DNA of 64,000 nt from positions 744,001-808,000 of the forward strand of contig JADJWH010000001.1 in the NCBI GenBank assembly GCA_016716465.1, read 5' to 3'. Shown here piece by piece: positions 14,915 through 23,729 of the stretch. A program made the position numbers and the translations under genes. The notes below the pieces were generated by a model that was not told the origin of the DNA, did no database searches, and worked only from the letters and a program-made list of their open reading frames with translations. The stretch's first letter is position 1; every line of letters begins with the position of its first letter. Origin of the DNA: Gammaproteobacteria bacterium. GTDB taxonomy: Bacteria > Pseudomonadota > Gammaproteobacteria > SZUA-140.

Positions 14915-16681
14915 ATGACTCTGGAAGCCTGGTTCACCATAGCCGTCATCGGTCTATGCCTGGGACTGCTGATCCACGGACGCACGGCCCCCGATATCGT
15001 CATGATGGCGGGGCTCACCCTGTTGCTGGCAGCCGGGATCCTGACCCCGGCCGAAGCCCTCTCTGGCCTGTCCAACGAGGGCATGGTCACAGTCGGGATC
15101 ATGTTCGTCATCGTGACCGGACTGCGCGATACCGGGGCGATCGCCTGGATCGTGCAACACCTGCTCGGCATCCCGCGATCGACGCTCCATGCCCAGCTCC
15201 GCCTGATGACGCCGGTCGCCGCCATGAGCGCGTTTCTCAACAATACCCCGGTAGTGGCGATGATGATTCCGGCGGTACAGGACTGGGCGCGACGGCATCA
15301 AATCTCCGTGTCGAAGCTGATGATCCCGCTCAGCTACGCCACCATCGCCGGCGGTACCTGCACGCTGATCGGCACCAGCACGAATCTGGTGGTCAACGGC
15401 ATGCTGATCAAGGAGACCGGGCAGGGCCTGAAGATGTTCGAGCTGGCCTGGGTCGGCATCCCGCTGGTCATTGTGGTATTTCTGGGCATCATCCTGCTGA
15501 GCCGCTGGCTGCTGCCCGACCGGCGCCCGGCCATCAGCCAGTTCGAGGAATCGCGCGGCTACACCGTGGAGATGATGGTCGATCCCGCTGGCCCCCTGGT
15601 CGGCAAAACGGTCGAGCAGGCCGGCCTGCGCCACCTGCCGGGACTGTACCTGATCGAGATCGACCGAGGCGAGCAGGTGCTGCCCGCCGTCTCACGCCTC
15701 GAACGCCTGCAGGCCGACGACCGCCTGATCTTCGCCGGGGCGGTGGAATCGGTCATCGATCTGCAGAAGATCAAGGGTCTCAACCCGGCCACCAATCAGA
15801 TCTTCAAGCTGGGCATGCCACGCCCGGAACGCTGCCTGATCGAGGCGGTGATCTCCAGTGGCTGCCCCCTGGTCGGCAAAAGCATCCGTGAGGGCCGCTT
15901 CCGCACCCTCTATAACGCGGCGGTGATCGCCGTGTCGCGCAGCGGTGAACAGCTCAAGGGAAAGATCGGCGACATCGTGCTGCGCCCCGGTGACACCCTG
16001 CTGCTGGAGGGGCATCCGTCCTTCGTCGAACAACAGCGCAATTCCCGCGATTTCTACCTGGTCAGCCGCCTGGAAGGTTCCAATCCGCTTAGTCACGACA
16101 AGGCACCGATCGCCCTCGTCATCATGCTCTGCATGGTGCTCGCCGCCGCCCTCGGCTGGCTGAGCATGCTGCAGGCCGCATTGCTGGCCGCCGGCGCCAT
16201 GCTGATCACCCGCTGCACGCGCGGCAGCAACGCGCGCGCCGCGGTAGACTGGCAGATCCTGATCGTCATCGCCGCCTCGCTCGGCATCGGCAAGGCACTG
16301 GAAACCACGGGCGCCGCCCAGGCGATCGCGGATACCTTTCTATCATCCACCGGAGCAGGGCCGCTGATGGCGCTGTTCATCGTATATATCATGACGGTAG
16401 TATTCACTGAGATCGTCACCAACAATACCGCTGCGGCACTGATGTTTCCCATCGCCATGGCCTTGAGCAAATCGCTCGATGTGAGTTACATGCCCTTCAT
16501 GATAACCATCACTGTCGCCGCCTCGATGAGCTTCGCCACACCGATCGGCTATCAGACCAACCTGATGGTACTGGGACCGGGGGGCTATCGCTTCACTGAT
16601 TATATGAAGCTGGGTATCCCATTGACCATCATGGTGGGGATCCTGGTGATGCTTATCGTTCCAAAGGTATGGACGTTCTGA
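14915..16681 (+). CDS. SLC13-family anion permease with two TrkA-C domains
   Basis: A 588-residue membrane protein. The N-terminal half has several hydrophobic segments and the signature region AFLNNTPVVAMMIP...GTCTLIGTSTNLVVNG. Two tandem TrkA-C/RCK-C-like soluble domains follow (about residues 210-290 and 300-375; each has LVGKT/S and a RLERLQADDRLIFAG or LRPGDTLLLEG element). The C-terminal membrane half repeats the motif as VTNNTAAALMFPIA and ends with ATPIGYQTNLMV. This layout is that of bacterial sulfate/dicarboxylate DASS transporters; beside cysC, sulfate is the likely substrate, but that is inferred. Confidence 0.85.
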   Translation: MTLEAWFTIAVIGLCLGLLIHGRTAPDIVMMAGLTLLLAAGILTPAEALSGLSNEGMVTVGIMFVIVTGLRDTGAIAWIVQHLLGIPRSTLHAQLRLMTPVAAMSAFLNNTPVVAMMIPAVQDWARRHQISVSKLMIPLSYATIAGGTCTLIGTSTNLVVNGMLIKETGQGLKMFELAWVGIPLVIVVFLGIILLSRWLLPDRRPAISQFEESRGYTVEMMVDPAGPLVGKTVEQAGLRHLPGLYLIEIDRGEQVLPAVSRLERLQADDRLIFAGAVESVIDLQKIKGLNPATNQIFKLGMPRPERCLIEAVISSGCPLVGKSIREGRFRTLYNAAVIAVSRSGEQLKGKIGDIVLRPGDTLLLEGHPSFVEQQRNSRDFYLVSRLEGSNPLSHDKAPIALVIMLCMVLAAALGWLSMLQAALLAAGAMLITRCTRGSNARAAVDWQILIVIAASLGIGKALETTGAAQAIADTFLSSTGAGPLMALFIVYIMTVVFTEIVTNNTAAALMFPIAMALSKSLDVSYMPFMITITVAASMSFATPIGYQTNLMVLGPGGYRFTDYMKLGIPLTIMVGILVMLIVPKVWTF

Positions 16682-16835
16682 GCTTTCTATTAAGAGAAAG
16701 CGCATGGTTAATCCTGATAAGCTTTTCAGCTCTGAAAGTTCTTTCTGAAACAATCTTACCTAGTATTTACGACTAACTTCCCACGTAGTTATCTCTCACG
16801 AAGATAAATTAGTGGTTCTGTTACGCAGCAAAACC

Positions 16836-16862
16836 TTGACCAGAATACGTCAGTACTATAGT
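16836..16862 (+). promoter_or_regulatory. Candidate promoter of the glycan block
   Basis: TTGACC (16836-16841), a 15-bp spacer and TATAGT (16857-16862) stand 54 bp before the ATG of the MarR-type regulator. Both hexamers are good, while the spacer is short. The surrounding 16682-16915 gap is AT-rich and otherwise empty. Confidence 0.5.
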
Positions 16863-16866
16863 CTGC

Positions 16867-16881
16867 GTTCAATTAATGAAC
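16867..16881. promoter_or_regulatory. Inverted repeat, possible regulator operator
   Basis: GTTCAATTAATGAAC, with GTTCA/TGAAC half-sites, lies 5 bp after the candidate -10 and before the MarR-type gene. Autoregulation by a site overlapping the transcription start is common in the MarR family. The link is inferred from position and symmetry. Confidence 0.4.
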
Positions 16882-16915
16882 ATATTATTGAGCATATAGC
16901 TATGGTGTGGGGAAT

Positions 16916-17251
16916 ATGACGAATACCGATGAAGTCCGCTATCGTATCCTCAAAGCTCTAGATACCAACCCATATCTTACTCAGCGTGGCCTTGCTCGGC
17001 AGTTGGGAATAAGCCTTGGAAAGGCTAATTATTGCCTTAATGCATTGATCACTCGCGGCTGGGTTAAAGCCAGGAATTTTCAAAAAAGCAATAACAAGCG
17101 CGCATATTCGTACGTACTTACCCCGAAGGGGCTGGAAGCCAAGGCGATAGTCGCGGCGCGGTTTCTAAAGCATAAAATGGATGAATATGAGGCTATACGG
17201 AAAATCATCGAAGAGCTCAAACGTGAAGCCATGCAAGACAGCCCATCTTAA
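16916..17251 (+). CDS. MarR-family EPS-associated transcriptional regulator
   Basis: A 111-residue winged-helix protein. The helix-turn-helix is RGLARQLGISLGKANYCLNA (about residues 24-43), followed by LITRGWVKARNF, the wing segment (NKRAYSYVLTPKGLEAKA) and a C-terminal helix. It resembles the small MarR-like regulators found at the head of exopolysaccharide clusters. ATG 16916 is used here; a GTG at 16907 would add three residues. It probably controls the genes that follow. Confidence 0.8.
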   Translation: MTNTDEVRYRILKALDTNPYLTQRGLARQLGISLGKANYCLNALITRGWVKARNFQKSNNKRAYSYVLTPKGLEAKAIVAARFLKHKMDEYEAIRKIIEELKREAMQDSPS

Positions 17252-17334
17252 TTTCATGCAGACATGACTATATATGTTCTTAGCTTGACACAGGCTCGAC
17301 CTGAGTGGGTGGCGCGCGAGATCCCAGAGACCAT

Positions 17335-18780
17335 ATGACTCCTAGACAACCTTTGACTGAAATTGTCCGGCTGTGCAACGCGCTGCTCACTAGCGGCATC
17401 AGCTTCTGCCACTGGAAAAGCAACAATGCTCTGCAGAGATCCATGACGGGCGAGAATGATCTCGATCTGCTGATCGCTCGCCGGGATGCTGGGAGCTTTC
17501 GTGCCATCGCGTTTTCTCGCGGTCTCAAGCTGACGCGTGGAACCGGCTTCCGGAACATTCCAGGTCTCGAGGATTATTTCGGATACGATGCCGAGAGCGG
17601 CCGGATATTTCACGTTCAGGCGCATTATCTCCTGGTGCTCGGACATGACACTACGAAAAATATCTGGCTTCCGGTCGAGGCGGCCTATCTGTCAACGGCG
17701 ACTCGCCAAAAAAACGTTAGTCTACCGACACCATCCGTAGAGATGGAATTGGCGATTTTTTGTATACGCATGGCACTGAAATTCTCATTACTAGGCATCA
17801 TCCGAGGTCGCGGCGTACTGACAGGAAATGCACTAGAGGAGTTCAATGATCTCATGACTCGGGCAAACTGTACGCTTACAGGCAGCGTACTTTCCCAGCA
17901 TCTCCCCATACTCAGAGAAGACTTAATGCAACGATGCATCAAAAGTCTACAGCCTGGAGCAGGCATCTTTCTGCGCCACATAGTCAACAAACAAATCCGA
18001 CATGCCCTATCCGGCTATCAGCGGTCAGGTTGGTTACGTGAGAGCATCCGCCGCCAAAAAGTGCGGCTACAGCTATTGCTGGGACGTCACTTACCCGCAT
18101 ATCTACCTGGACGAAGGCTTGTATCTGGAGGCTTGACTATCGCCATTGTCGGTGGGGACGGCGCGGGGAAATCGACCGCGATCTCTGGTATCACGAAGTG
18201 GCTCCAACCAGATTTTGATATTGCTGTGCTTCACATGGGGAAGCCTGAGCGAGCACTCTTCAGCTATCTTGTGGACGGGTTTCTGAAGCTCACCGGAATC
18301 AGACGCAGATACGCCGCTTTGAGTGACATACAATCTTTTCCAGGTTACCTCTGGATGGTGCGCTCCGTCTTATACGCCCGCGACCGCTATCGCTGCTTCA
18401 AATATGCGCAACAAAAGGCTTCCCAAGGCAGAATTGTTATCTTTGACCGCTACTATTTTCCGACATTCTCCACCATGGATGGTCCGACCTGTCACATGGC
18501 TATGAAACACCGGAATAATTCAATAACCACGCTACTGACAGCCTGGGAGCGGGGCTACCTCGATCGCATAGCGATGCCTGGCCTAATGATTCACATAGCT
18601 GTCAATATCGAGACAGCGGTGACAAGGAAAGTTGATGAGCTGAGCGATTATGTACGCCGCAGAAACGAAGAGATAACCGAGAGCAGTTGGCTAAAACAGC
18701 AGGCTATTTATATAGATGGGAATCTTGGAACGCATGATGTTATTCGTCAGATAAAGCAAGTTATCTGGCAGCATTTATAA
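17335..18780 (+). CDS. Two-domain protein: nucleotidyltransferase-like plus thymidylate-kinase-like P-loop
   Basis: 481 residues in two parts. The N-terminal part has CHWKSNN and GENDLDLLI (residues 39-47), resembling the Asp-x-Asp of nucleotidyltransferase folds. The C-terminal part is a P-loop kinase with GGDGAGKST (273-281), FDRYYFPTF (370-378) similar to the DRY motif of dTMP kinase, and a basic lid-like region near the end. Proteins of this kind occur in capsule and O-antigen loci, but their substrate is unknown to me. A housekeeping tmk exists at 56088, so this is not the cell's dTMP kinase. GC content is intermediate between the flanks and the next genes. Confidence 0.6.
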   Translation: MTPRQPLTEIVRLCNALLTSGISFCHWKSNNALQRSMTGENDLDLLIARRDAGSFRAIAFSRGLKLTRGTGFRNIPGLEDYFGYDAESGRIFHVQAHYLLVLGHDTTKNIWLPVEAAYLSTATRQKNVSLPTPSVEMELAIFCIRMALKFSLLGIIRGRGVLTGNALEEFNDLMTRANCTLTGSVLSQHLPILREDLMQRCIKSLQPGAGIFLRHIVNKQIRHALSGYQRSGWLRESIRRQKVRLQLLLGRHLPAYLPGRRLVSGGLTIAIVGGDGAGKSTAISGITKWLQPDFDIAVLHMGKPERALFSYLVDGFLKLTGIRRRYAALSDIQSFPGYLWMVRSVLYARDRYRCFKYAQQKASQGRIVIFDRYYFPTFSTMDGPTCHMAMKHRNNSITTLLTAWERGYLDRIAMPGLMIHIAVNIETAVTRKVDELSDYVRRRNEEITESSWLKQQAIYIDGNLGTHDVIRQIKQVIWQHL

Positions 18781-18797
18781 GTATAGAAGCCTATCAA

Positions 18798-19550
18798 ATG
18801 AATTCCAGCATTGAATCCCCGGTTATAGAAATAGCTGGAGTGTCAGGAGTCGGCAAGACTACTCTTATCAGAAATCTGGTTTGCAAAAATAACCTTGCAA
18901 TCAAGATATCGCTAAGACATCTATTATCTAGTAACACAGCCATACTTCGATATGCCGCCCTGGCTGCATGGAACTATAGATCACTATTTTTCGCTAGAGC
19001 GAATTGGATTGATATTCCAGAACAATGCTATTTGCTTAGGAAACGGATCATATATCGAATTGAGGAGATGCGATCGCTGGCGCGCATACTGGCTTTCAGC
19101 TCAGAAGATTGTCAAATCAAATCAGGACTACGCTCCCCCAGATTGATTGATCAAGGACCAATATACAATCTGGCATTTCTTGAAGTTATGCGTACAAGCG
19201 AGGCGCGCCCTGAGCTTAAGGACTTAACTAACTTTCTGTGCAAGAAGATAGGCAATCGTATCGATGGAGTGATCTATTTATATGGGTCGGATGAAAAATT
19301 AATGCCTAGACGAAAATCTAGAGCTGACTGGAATAAATATCAGAAAGTATTTATAACAGATAGAAACATCGCATTGCATCATGCGGATTACGTGATAGCG
19401 TACAAACATATTATCAATTTACTGCGTCATCAGAAGCAGATCCCTGTGTTTGACCTGGATACCACCCAGATGAATATTGATGATGTTACAGACGCAGCTG
19501 CATCGTTCCTGTCCAGCTATCGTGCTGATATGAAATCCAAACAGCCATAA
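18798..19550 (+). CDS. P-loop kinase-like protein of the glycan locus
   Basis: A 250-residue protein with Walker A GVSGVGKTT at residues 14-22, LIDQGPIYN in the middle (similar in place to the DR/DQ motif of nucleoside and nucleotide kinases) and a basic stretch MPRRKSRADW that could be a lid. It follows the preceding two-domain protein by 17 bp, so both are probably expressed together. Small-molecule or glycan phosphorylation is possible; no substrate can be read from the sequence. Marks the start of the AT-rich segment. Confidence 0.55.
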   Translation: MNSSIESPVIEIAGVSGVGKTTLIRNLVCKNNLAIKISLRHLLSSNTAILRYAALAAWNYRSLFFARANWIDIPEQCYLLRKRIIYRIEEMRSLARILAFSSEDCQIKSGLRSPRLIDQGPIYNLAFLEVMRTSEARPELKDLTNFLCKKIGNRIDGVIYLYGSDEKLMPRRKSRADWNKYQKVFITDRNIALHHADYVIAYKHIINLLRHQKQIPVFDLDTTQMNIDDVTDAAASFLSSYRADMKSKQP

Positions 19551-19568
19551 ATGGGATGGCAATAGACC

Positions 19569-21092
19569 ATGCGCTTAGGTAATACGGCCATATTAAATAG
19601 CCTAGCAGCAATAGCTGAGTTCATTTCTCGCAACATCATGCTGCTTATATTGACACCGTTTCTTGTTCATGGCCTGGGTAACTCAGTATATGGAATATGG
19701 AAAATCCTCGAGAGACTGATCACTTATCTTTACGTGGCGGACGGCCGACCAACTCAGGGACTTCAATGGATGATTGCCAGCCGTCAAGGCAGTGGTCATT
19801 CAGATGAGAATAGGATTGCTGTAAGGCATGCAATTGCAGTCTGGATGGGATTTATTCCTATCGTTCTATTTCTTGGCGGAATGCTAGCCTGGTTTGTGCC
19901 CGCATGGATTGATGCAACATCAGATCACTACATGCAGATCAGGATTGCCACCATTGTTCTGGTGATGGGGTTTCTATGTATTGGACTAGGCTCTATTGCC
20001 ATCTCGGTACTCGTTGGAGTCAATCTTGGTTACAAGCGTGTATGGGCGACATTAACGGTGGTTATCCTCACCGGTCTGCTCATGGCCTTAAGCTTGAGGT
20101 ATGAATATGGGCTAATTGGTATAGCGTCAGCAAATGCTGCTGGAAGCCTGGCTGGTGCACTATTGTTTATGTGGATCGTACGCATCAATGTAGCCTGGTT
20201 TCCGGGAATTGTGCCATTATTTAGAGGTGCTGCCAGATTTTTGCGCTTGAATATATGGTTTGCATGCTGGACGCTCATCAATAAGGTGATTCTCAATAGT
20301 GATATTGTGATTTTGGGTATGATTCTGACACTCAGCGCAGTAACTGAATATTCAATTACCTCTTTTGCGGCTCAAACACTAGTTACCATTATCGCCCTCA
20401 TCGTCGGCGCTTCGGTGCCCGGCATGGGTAATATGGTCAGCAATGGTGATGATAGACGTGTCATCGAGACGCGCCGTGAATTGCTGGATTATGTATGGTT
20501 TGCGTGCGCAATTGGCGGCTCTCTTATCATCGCATGGAACAATGCATTTATTACTTTATGGGTAGGCCACGAGATATATGCAGGGAGACTTGTAGATGCG
20601 CTTATCCTAGTTTTCTCAATCCAAATTGCGATGATAAGAAGCGATGCGTTCATCATAGATCTAACCTTGGATATTAAGAGAAAAGTTTTTATAGGAGCAA
20701 TATCAGCGGTTTTATCTGTCACTTTGGCGTTTGCTCTTGTCCCTGAGTATGGTCTCGTCGGTTTATGTATTGCCATGATTATTGGCCGCCTACCAATGAC
20801 ATTTCTATTTACAAAGATTGTTCACAAGAGATTTAGAATCGATAATTCAATATATGACGTAGCCCGGAGATTTATTGGCGCTCTAATATGGATTATCTTG
20901 TTATACGTCATATCAAATCAGATGGATGCCTCAACCTGGATCTCATTTTTGTCTGCATGCCTTCTTACAGTCACCTTTGGGATACCTTCTTGCTTCTTTC
21001 TAATGTTTGGCGCTTCAGATCGGGCTCGTATGCTTGCAAGGATACGATCCTTCAAAACATTGCCTGAATATAACCACAGCAACTGGAGATAG
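19569..21092 (+). CDS. wzx: Polysaccharide flippase (Wzx-like)
   Basis: A 507-residue, highly hydrophobic protein with about 12 predicted membrane segments and the N-terminal pattern of MOP-superfamily exporters (NTAILNSLAAIAEFISRNIM). Such proteins flip undecaprenyl-linked repeat units to the periplasm. It is the only such gene in the locus and is paired with a polymerase at 23730. Sequence is strongly AT-biased relative to the flanks. An in-frame GTG or later ATG could also be used, but ATG 19569 follows the previous stop closely. Confidence 0.8.
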   Translation: MRLGNTAILNSLAAIAEFISRNIMLLILTPFLVHGLGNSVYGIWKILERLITYLYVADGRPTQGLQWMIASRQGSGHSDENRIAVRHAIAVWMGFIPIVLFLGGMLAWFVPAWIDATSDHYMQIRIATIVLVMGFLCIGLGSIAISVLVGVNLGYKRVWATLTVVILTGLLMALSLRYEYGLIGIASANAAGSLAGALLFMWIVRINVAWFPGIVPLFRGAARFLRLNIWFACWTLINKVILNSDIVILGMILTLSAVTEYSITSFAAQTLVTIIALIVGASVPGMGNMVSNGDDRRVIETRRELLDYVWFACAIGGSLIIAWNNAFITLWVGHEIYAGRLVDALILVFSIQIAMIRSDAFIIDLTLDIKRKVFIGAISAVLSVTLAFALVPEYGLVGLCIAMIIGRLPMTFLFTKIVHKRFRIDNSIYDVARRFIGALIWIILLYVISNQMDASTWISFLSACLLTVTFGIPSCFFLMFGASDRARMLARIRSFKTLPEYNHSNWR

Positions 21093-21094
21093 TA

Positions 21095-21946
21095 ATGATC
21101 CTGAAGCGGACTAGATCAGCATTAGTTGATACAGCAAGATTTATCTATCTTAATACGCCATCAAGAGCGCTACGTCGCGCTTATTTCAGGATGTTCTGCG
21201 CGCTGATGCGGGGAAGAAAAACTACAATATCTATCAATAATCTTCGATATGAGCTAGACCTTGGCGAAACAATAGATATTGCGCTCTATCTCGATCGATT
21301 TGAGCCGGAAGTAGTATCCGCCATCAAGAGATATACGATGCCGGGCATGACGGTTCTAGATATTGGAGCTAATATTGGCGCGCATACTATTCTATTTGGC
21401 GATCTGGTTGGCCGCAGCGGTGCCGTGTACGCATTCGAGCCAACTGATTTCGGGTACAACAAACTAATAAAGAATATACACCTGAATCCAAATATGAATA
21501 TATCGGCATTCAAGCTTGCATTAGCCTCAACCAATCAATTCTCTAAAGAAATTACATTCCGATCAAGCTGGAGAACTGATGGAAAGCGAAACGATGTTTC
21601 ATCAAAGACTGACTTTAGACGTCTAGATAATTGGATATCAGAGCAGGAGATCTCGCGCGTAGATCTTGTAAAAATCGACGTTGATGGCAATGAATATTCA
21701 GTATTGACTGGCGGAGAAACGACAATTTCAAATTATCGACCCGTGTTTCTAATGGAGGCTGTCTCTCGACATTTCGAAAGTGATGATCAAAATCCATTTT
21801 TGCTACTCAGAAATCACGGATACATGTTTTCTGAAATTAAAATGATCAATGAGTATAAAGATGTCGATTCAATCCGACGCCTTCTCCCTGAGTATGATCC
21901 GGAAATGACAACATCTATTAATCTAATAGCTCGATATTGCAAGTGA
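21095..21946 (+). CDS. FkbM-family methyltransferase
   Basis: 283 residues with the SAM-binding motif VLDIGANIGAHT (87-98), the acidic motif AFEPTDFGYNKL and VDLVKIDVDGNEYSVL, all typical of FkbM-type O-methyltransferases, common in capsule and O-antigen clusters. It likely methylates a sugar of the repeat unit. Starts 2 bp after the wzx stop. Confidence 0.85.
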   Translation: MILKRTRSALVDTARFIYLNTPSRALRRAYFRMFCALMRGRKTTISINNLRYELDLGETIDIALYLDRFEPEVVSAIKRYTMPGMTVLDIGANIGAHTILFGDLVGRSGAVYAFEPTDFGYNKLIKNIHLNPNMNISAFKLALASTNQFSKEITFRSSWRTDGKRNDVSSKTDFRRLDNWISEQEISRVDLVKIDVDGNEYSVLTGGETTISNYRPVFLMEAVSRHFESDDQNPFLLLRNHGYMFSEIKMINEYKDVDSIRRLLPEYDPEMTTSINLIARYCK

Positions 21947-21963
21947 AATGGCGTAGAAAAGTC

Positions 21964-22632
21964 ATGAATAGCACGATCCCAGAGCCGCATGTAATGCCGA
22001 TAGATAGGGAGAAATGGAAGGAAAAGCTCTCTCTCTGCAACTTTATTAACGCCTATTATCACTACCGAGATCTTGTATCAGTTGGCGGAATTAAATCCGT
22101 ACTTCTTATTGGGCCAGGACAAGGTCTCGAAGCTGGTATATTGCGTAGCCGTGGATTTTCAGTAACAACATTTGACATTGATAATACCTTTAGGCCAGAC
22201 ATAACAGGAAGCGTTCATGACATGACGATGTTCAGTAACAGTCAGTTTGACTCAGTGATCGCATCGCATGTCCTGGAGCATCTTGCAGAGCCGTATCTTG
22301 ATCAGTCTCTGTCAGAGATTTCCAGAATTGGACGAAGCGCACTGATATATCTTCCAGTTGCAGGGAGGCATATGCAATTTCGATGGATTGCAGGATTCAA
22401 AAATATCGACCTAACGTTCACAATCGATCTATTTAACTATTTCAGAAGACATGATGGAAAATCTGCTAAGTACTGCAGCGGCCAACATTACTGGGAGATT
22501 GGGGTAAAGGGTTTCAGAAAAAAAGAAATCACACAAAGGATTCGCAATCATTTCGAAATTCTTCATAAATATCGAAACAAGGATTGGCCTCCTAGTTACA
22601 ACTTTGTATTGAAATCGAAGAGCTTCAAATGA
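21964..22632 (+). CDS. Class I SAM-dependent methyltransferase-like protein
   Basis: A 222-residue protein with VLLIGPGQGLEAGIL (residues 46-60) as motif I, DIDN as the acidic end of beta-2 and FDSVIASHVLEHL as motif IV, the pattern of methyltransferase 11-type enzymes. ATG 21964 lies 17 bp after the previous stop; an in-frame TTG at 21937 would overlap that gene. Substrate unknown, probably a glycan or sugar nucleotide. Confidence 0.7.
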   Translation: MNSTIPEPHVMPIDREKWKEKLSLCNFINAYYHYRDLVSVGGIKSVLLIGPGQGLEAGILRSRGFSVTTFDIDNTFRPDITGSVHDMTMFSNSQFDSVIASHVLEHLAEPYLDQSLSEISRIGRSALIYLPVAGRHMQFRWIAGFKNIDLTFTIDLFNYFRRHDGKSAKYCSGQHYWEIGVKGFRKKEITQRIRNHFEILHKYRNKDWPPSYNFVLKSKSFK

Positions 22633-23681
22633 ATATATTATATTCATTCAACAAGAAAGGTCGTGAGGCAGAGTACTGGACACACGAAATATCATTGGCC
22701 TCTGATCATGAGTACAAATTTATACCTTTTAATCATGGAGAGCTTCTCGACCCAAAGCTATATGTGCGCGCCCAAATTCTCGATGATCTGTATTTTAATA
22801 GAGATAAGCAACTCATGCATCTCTATAACGAATTTGAATCAGCTCTTAACAAATACAAGATTGATGCAGTAGTTGTAGATAATAGATTTCCATATCACCC
22901 AGACTATCTGCGAAAAATAAAGGCATACAAGGTTCTCAGAACTACTGATGGGCCAGTAGCTGCATACGATCGCGACCTTGCCTTCCTTCATGCTTATGAC
23001 CATGTTCTTTATCACAGTCCCGCGTACAGCCCGGACATGGGCATGGAGGAAAAGCTCCGGTATTGCGGCGCTCGTAGAGTCGACTTCTGGCCGCTCGCTG
23101 TATTTGACGCTTTATATGACAAGGGCAGATCAGAAACCTCTCTTTTCTCACAGAAAAGGGATATCGATTTGATATTTATCGGCGCCCAGCATCTTAACAA
23201 GATGCCGCTATTAGCGGATGTTAAACGTGCATTTGGCAGAAGATTCTATCTATATGGCGTCACCACTCTGAAAAGGAATATTTATTTCAACATTAAATTT
23301 AGATTACCAGGCTGGATTAGATCAGTGCCATTTACAAAATACGTATCCTTATACCAAAGAACAAAGATCGGAATCAATGTTCATAACCGAGGAAAATATA
23401 CAGTAGGTAATTATCGGTTGTTTGATCTTGCTGCTAACGGGGTAATGCAGATCTCTGATGGTGGTGAATATCTACAAAGCTTTTATGACGTTGGAAGTGA
23501 AATTGTTTCTTATGATAGCTCAAGAGAATTAATTAACAAGATTAGCTATTATCTCTCTCATGAAGACGAGCGTCTTAACATTGCAATTAATAGTTATAGG
23601 CGAGTGATGAGAGATCATCGACTAAAGACAAGAATGAGAGACCTTGGGAAGCTAATATCGAAAGGTATTAATAATTTTTAG
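22629..23681 (+). CDS. Glycosyltransferase, CgeB-like
   Basis: 350 residues. The C-terminal half (DLIFIGAQHLNKMPLLADVK, then KIGINVHNRGKYTVGNYRLF and a Gly/Glu motif GVMQISDGGEYL) matches the GT-B-fold glycosyltransferase 1-2 / CgeB type. The N-terminal half is weakly conserved. Its ATG overlaps the preceding TGA. It probably adds one sugar of the repeat unit; the donor cannot be predicted. Confidence 0.65.
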   Translation: MNILYSFNKKGREAEYWTHEISLASDHEYKFIPFNHGELLDPKLYVRAQILDDLYFNRDKQLMHLYNEFESALNKYKIDAVVVDNRFPYHPDYLRKIKAYKVLRTTDGPVAAYDRDLAFLHAYDHVLYHSPAYSPDMGMEEKLRYCGARRVDFWPLAVFDALYDKGRSETSLFSQKRDIDLIFIGAQHLNKMPLLADVKRAFGRRFYLYGVTTLKRNIYFNIKFRLPGWIRSVPFTKYVSLYQRTKIGINVHNRGKYTVGNYRLFDLAANGVMQISDGGEYLQSFYDVGSEIVSYDSSRELINKISYYLSHEDERLNIAINSYRRVMRDHRLKTRMRDLGKLISKGINNF

Positions 23682-23729
23682 ATTCTTAGTTCGACAATAA
23701 TTTCTGAGTAATCATATCAGGCTTCTCTA

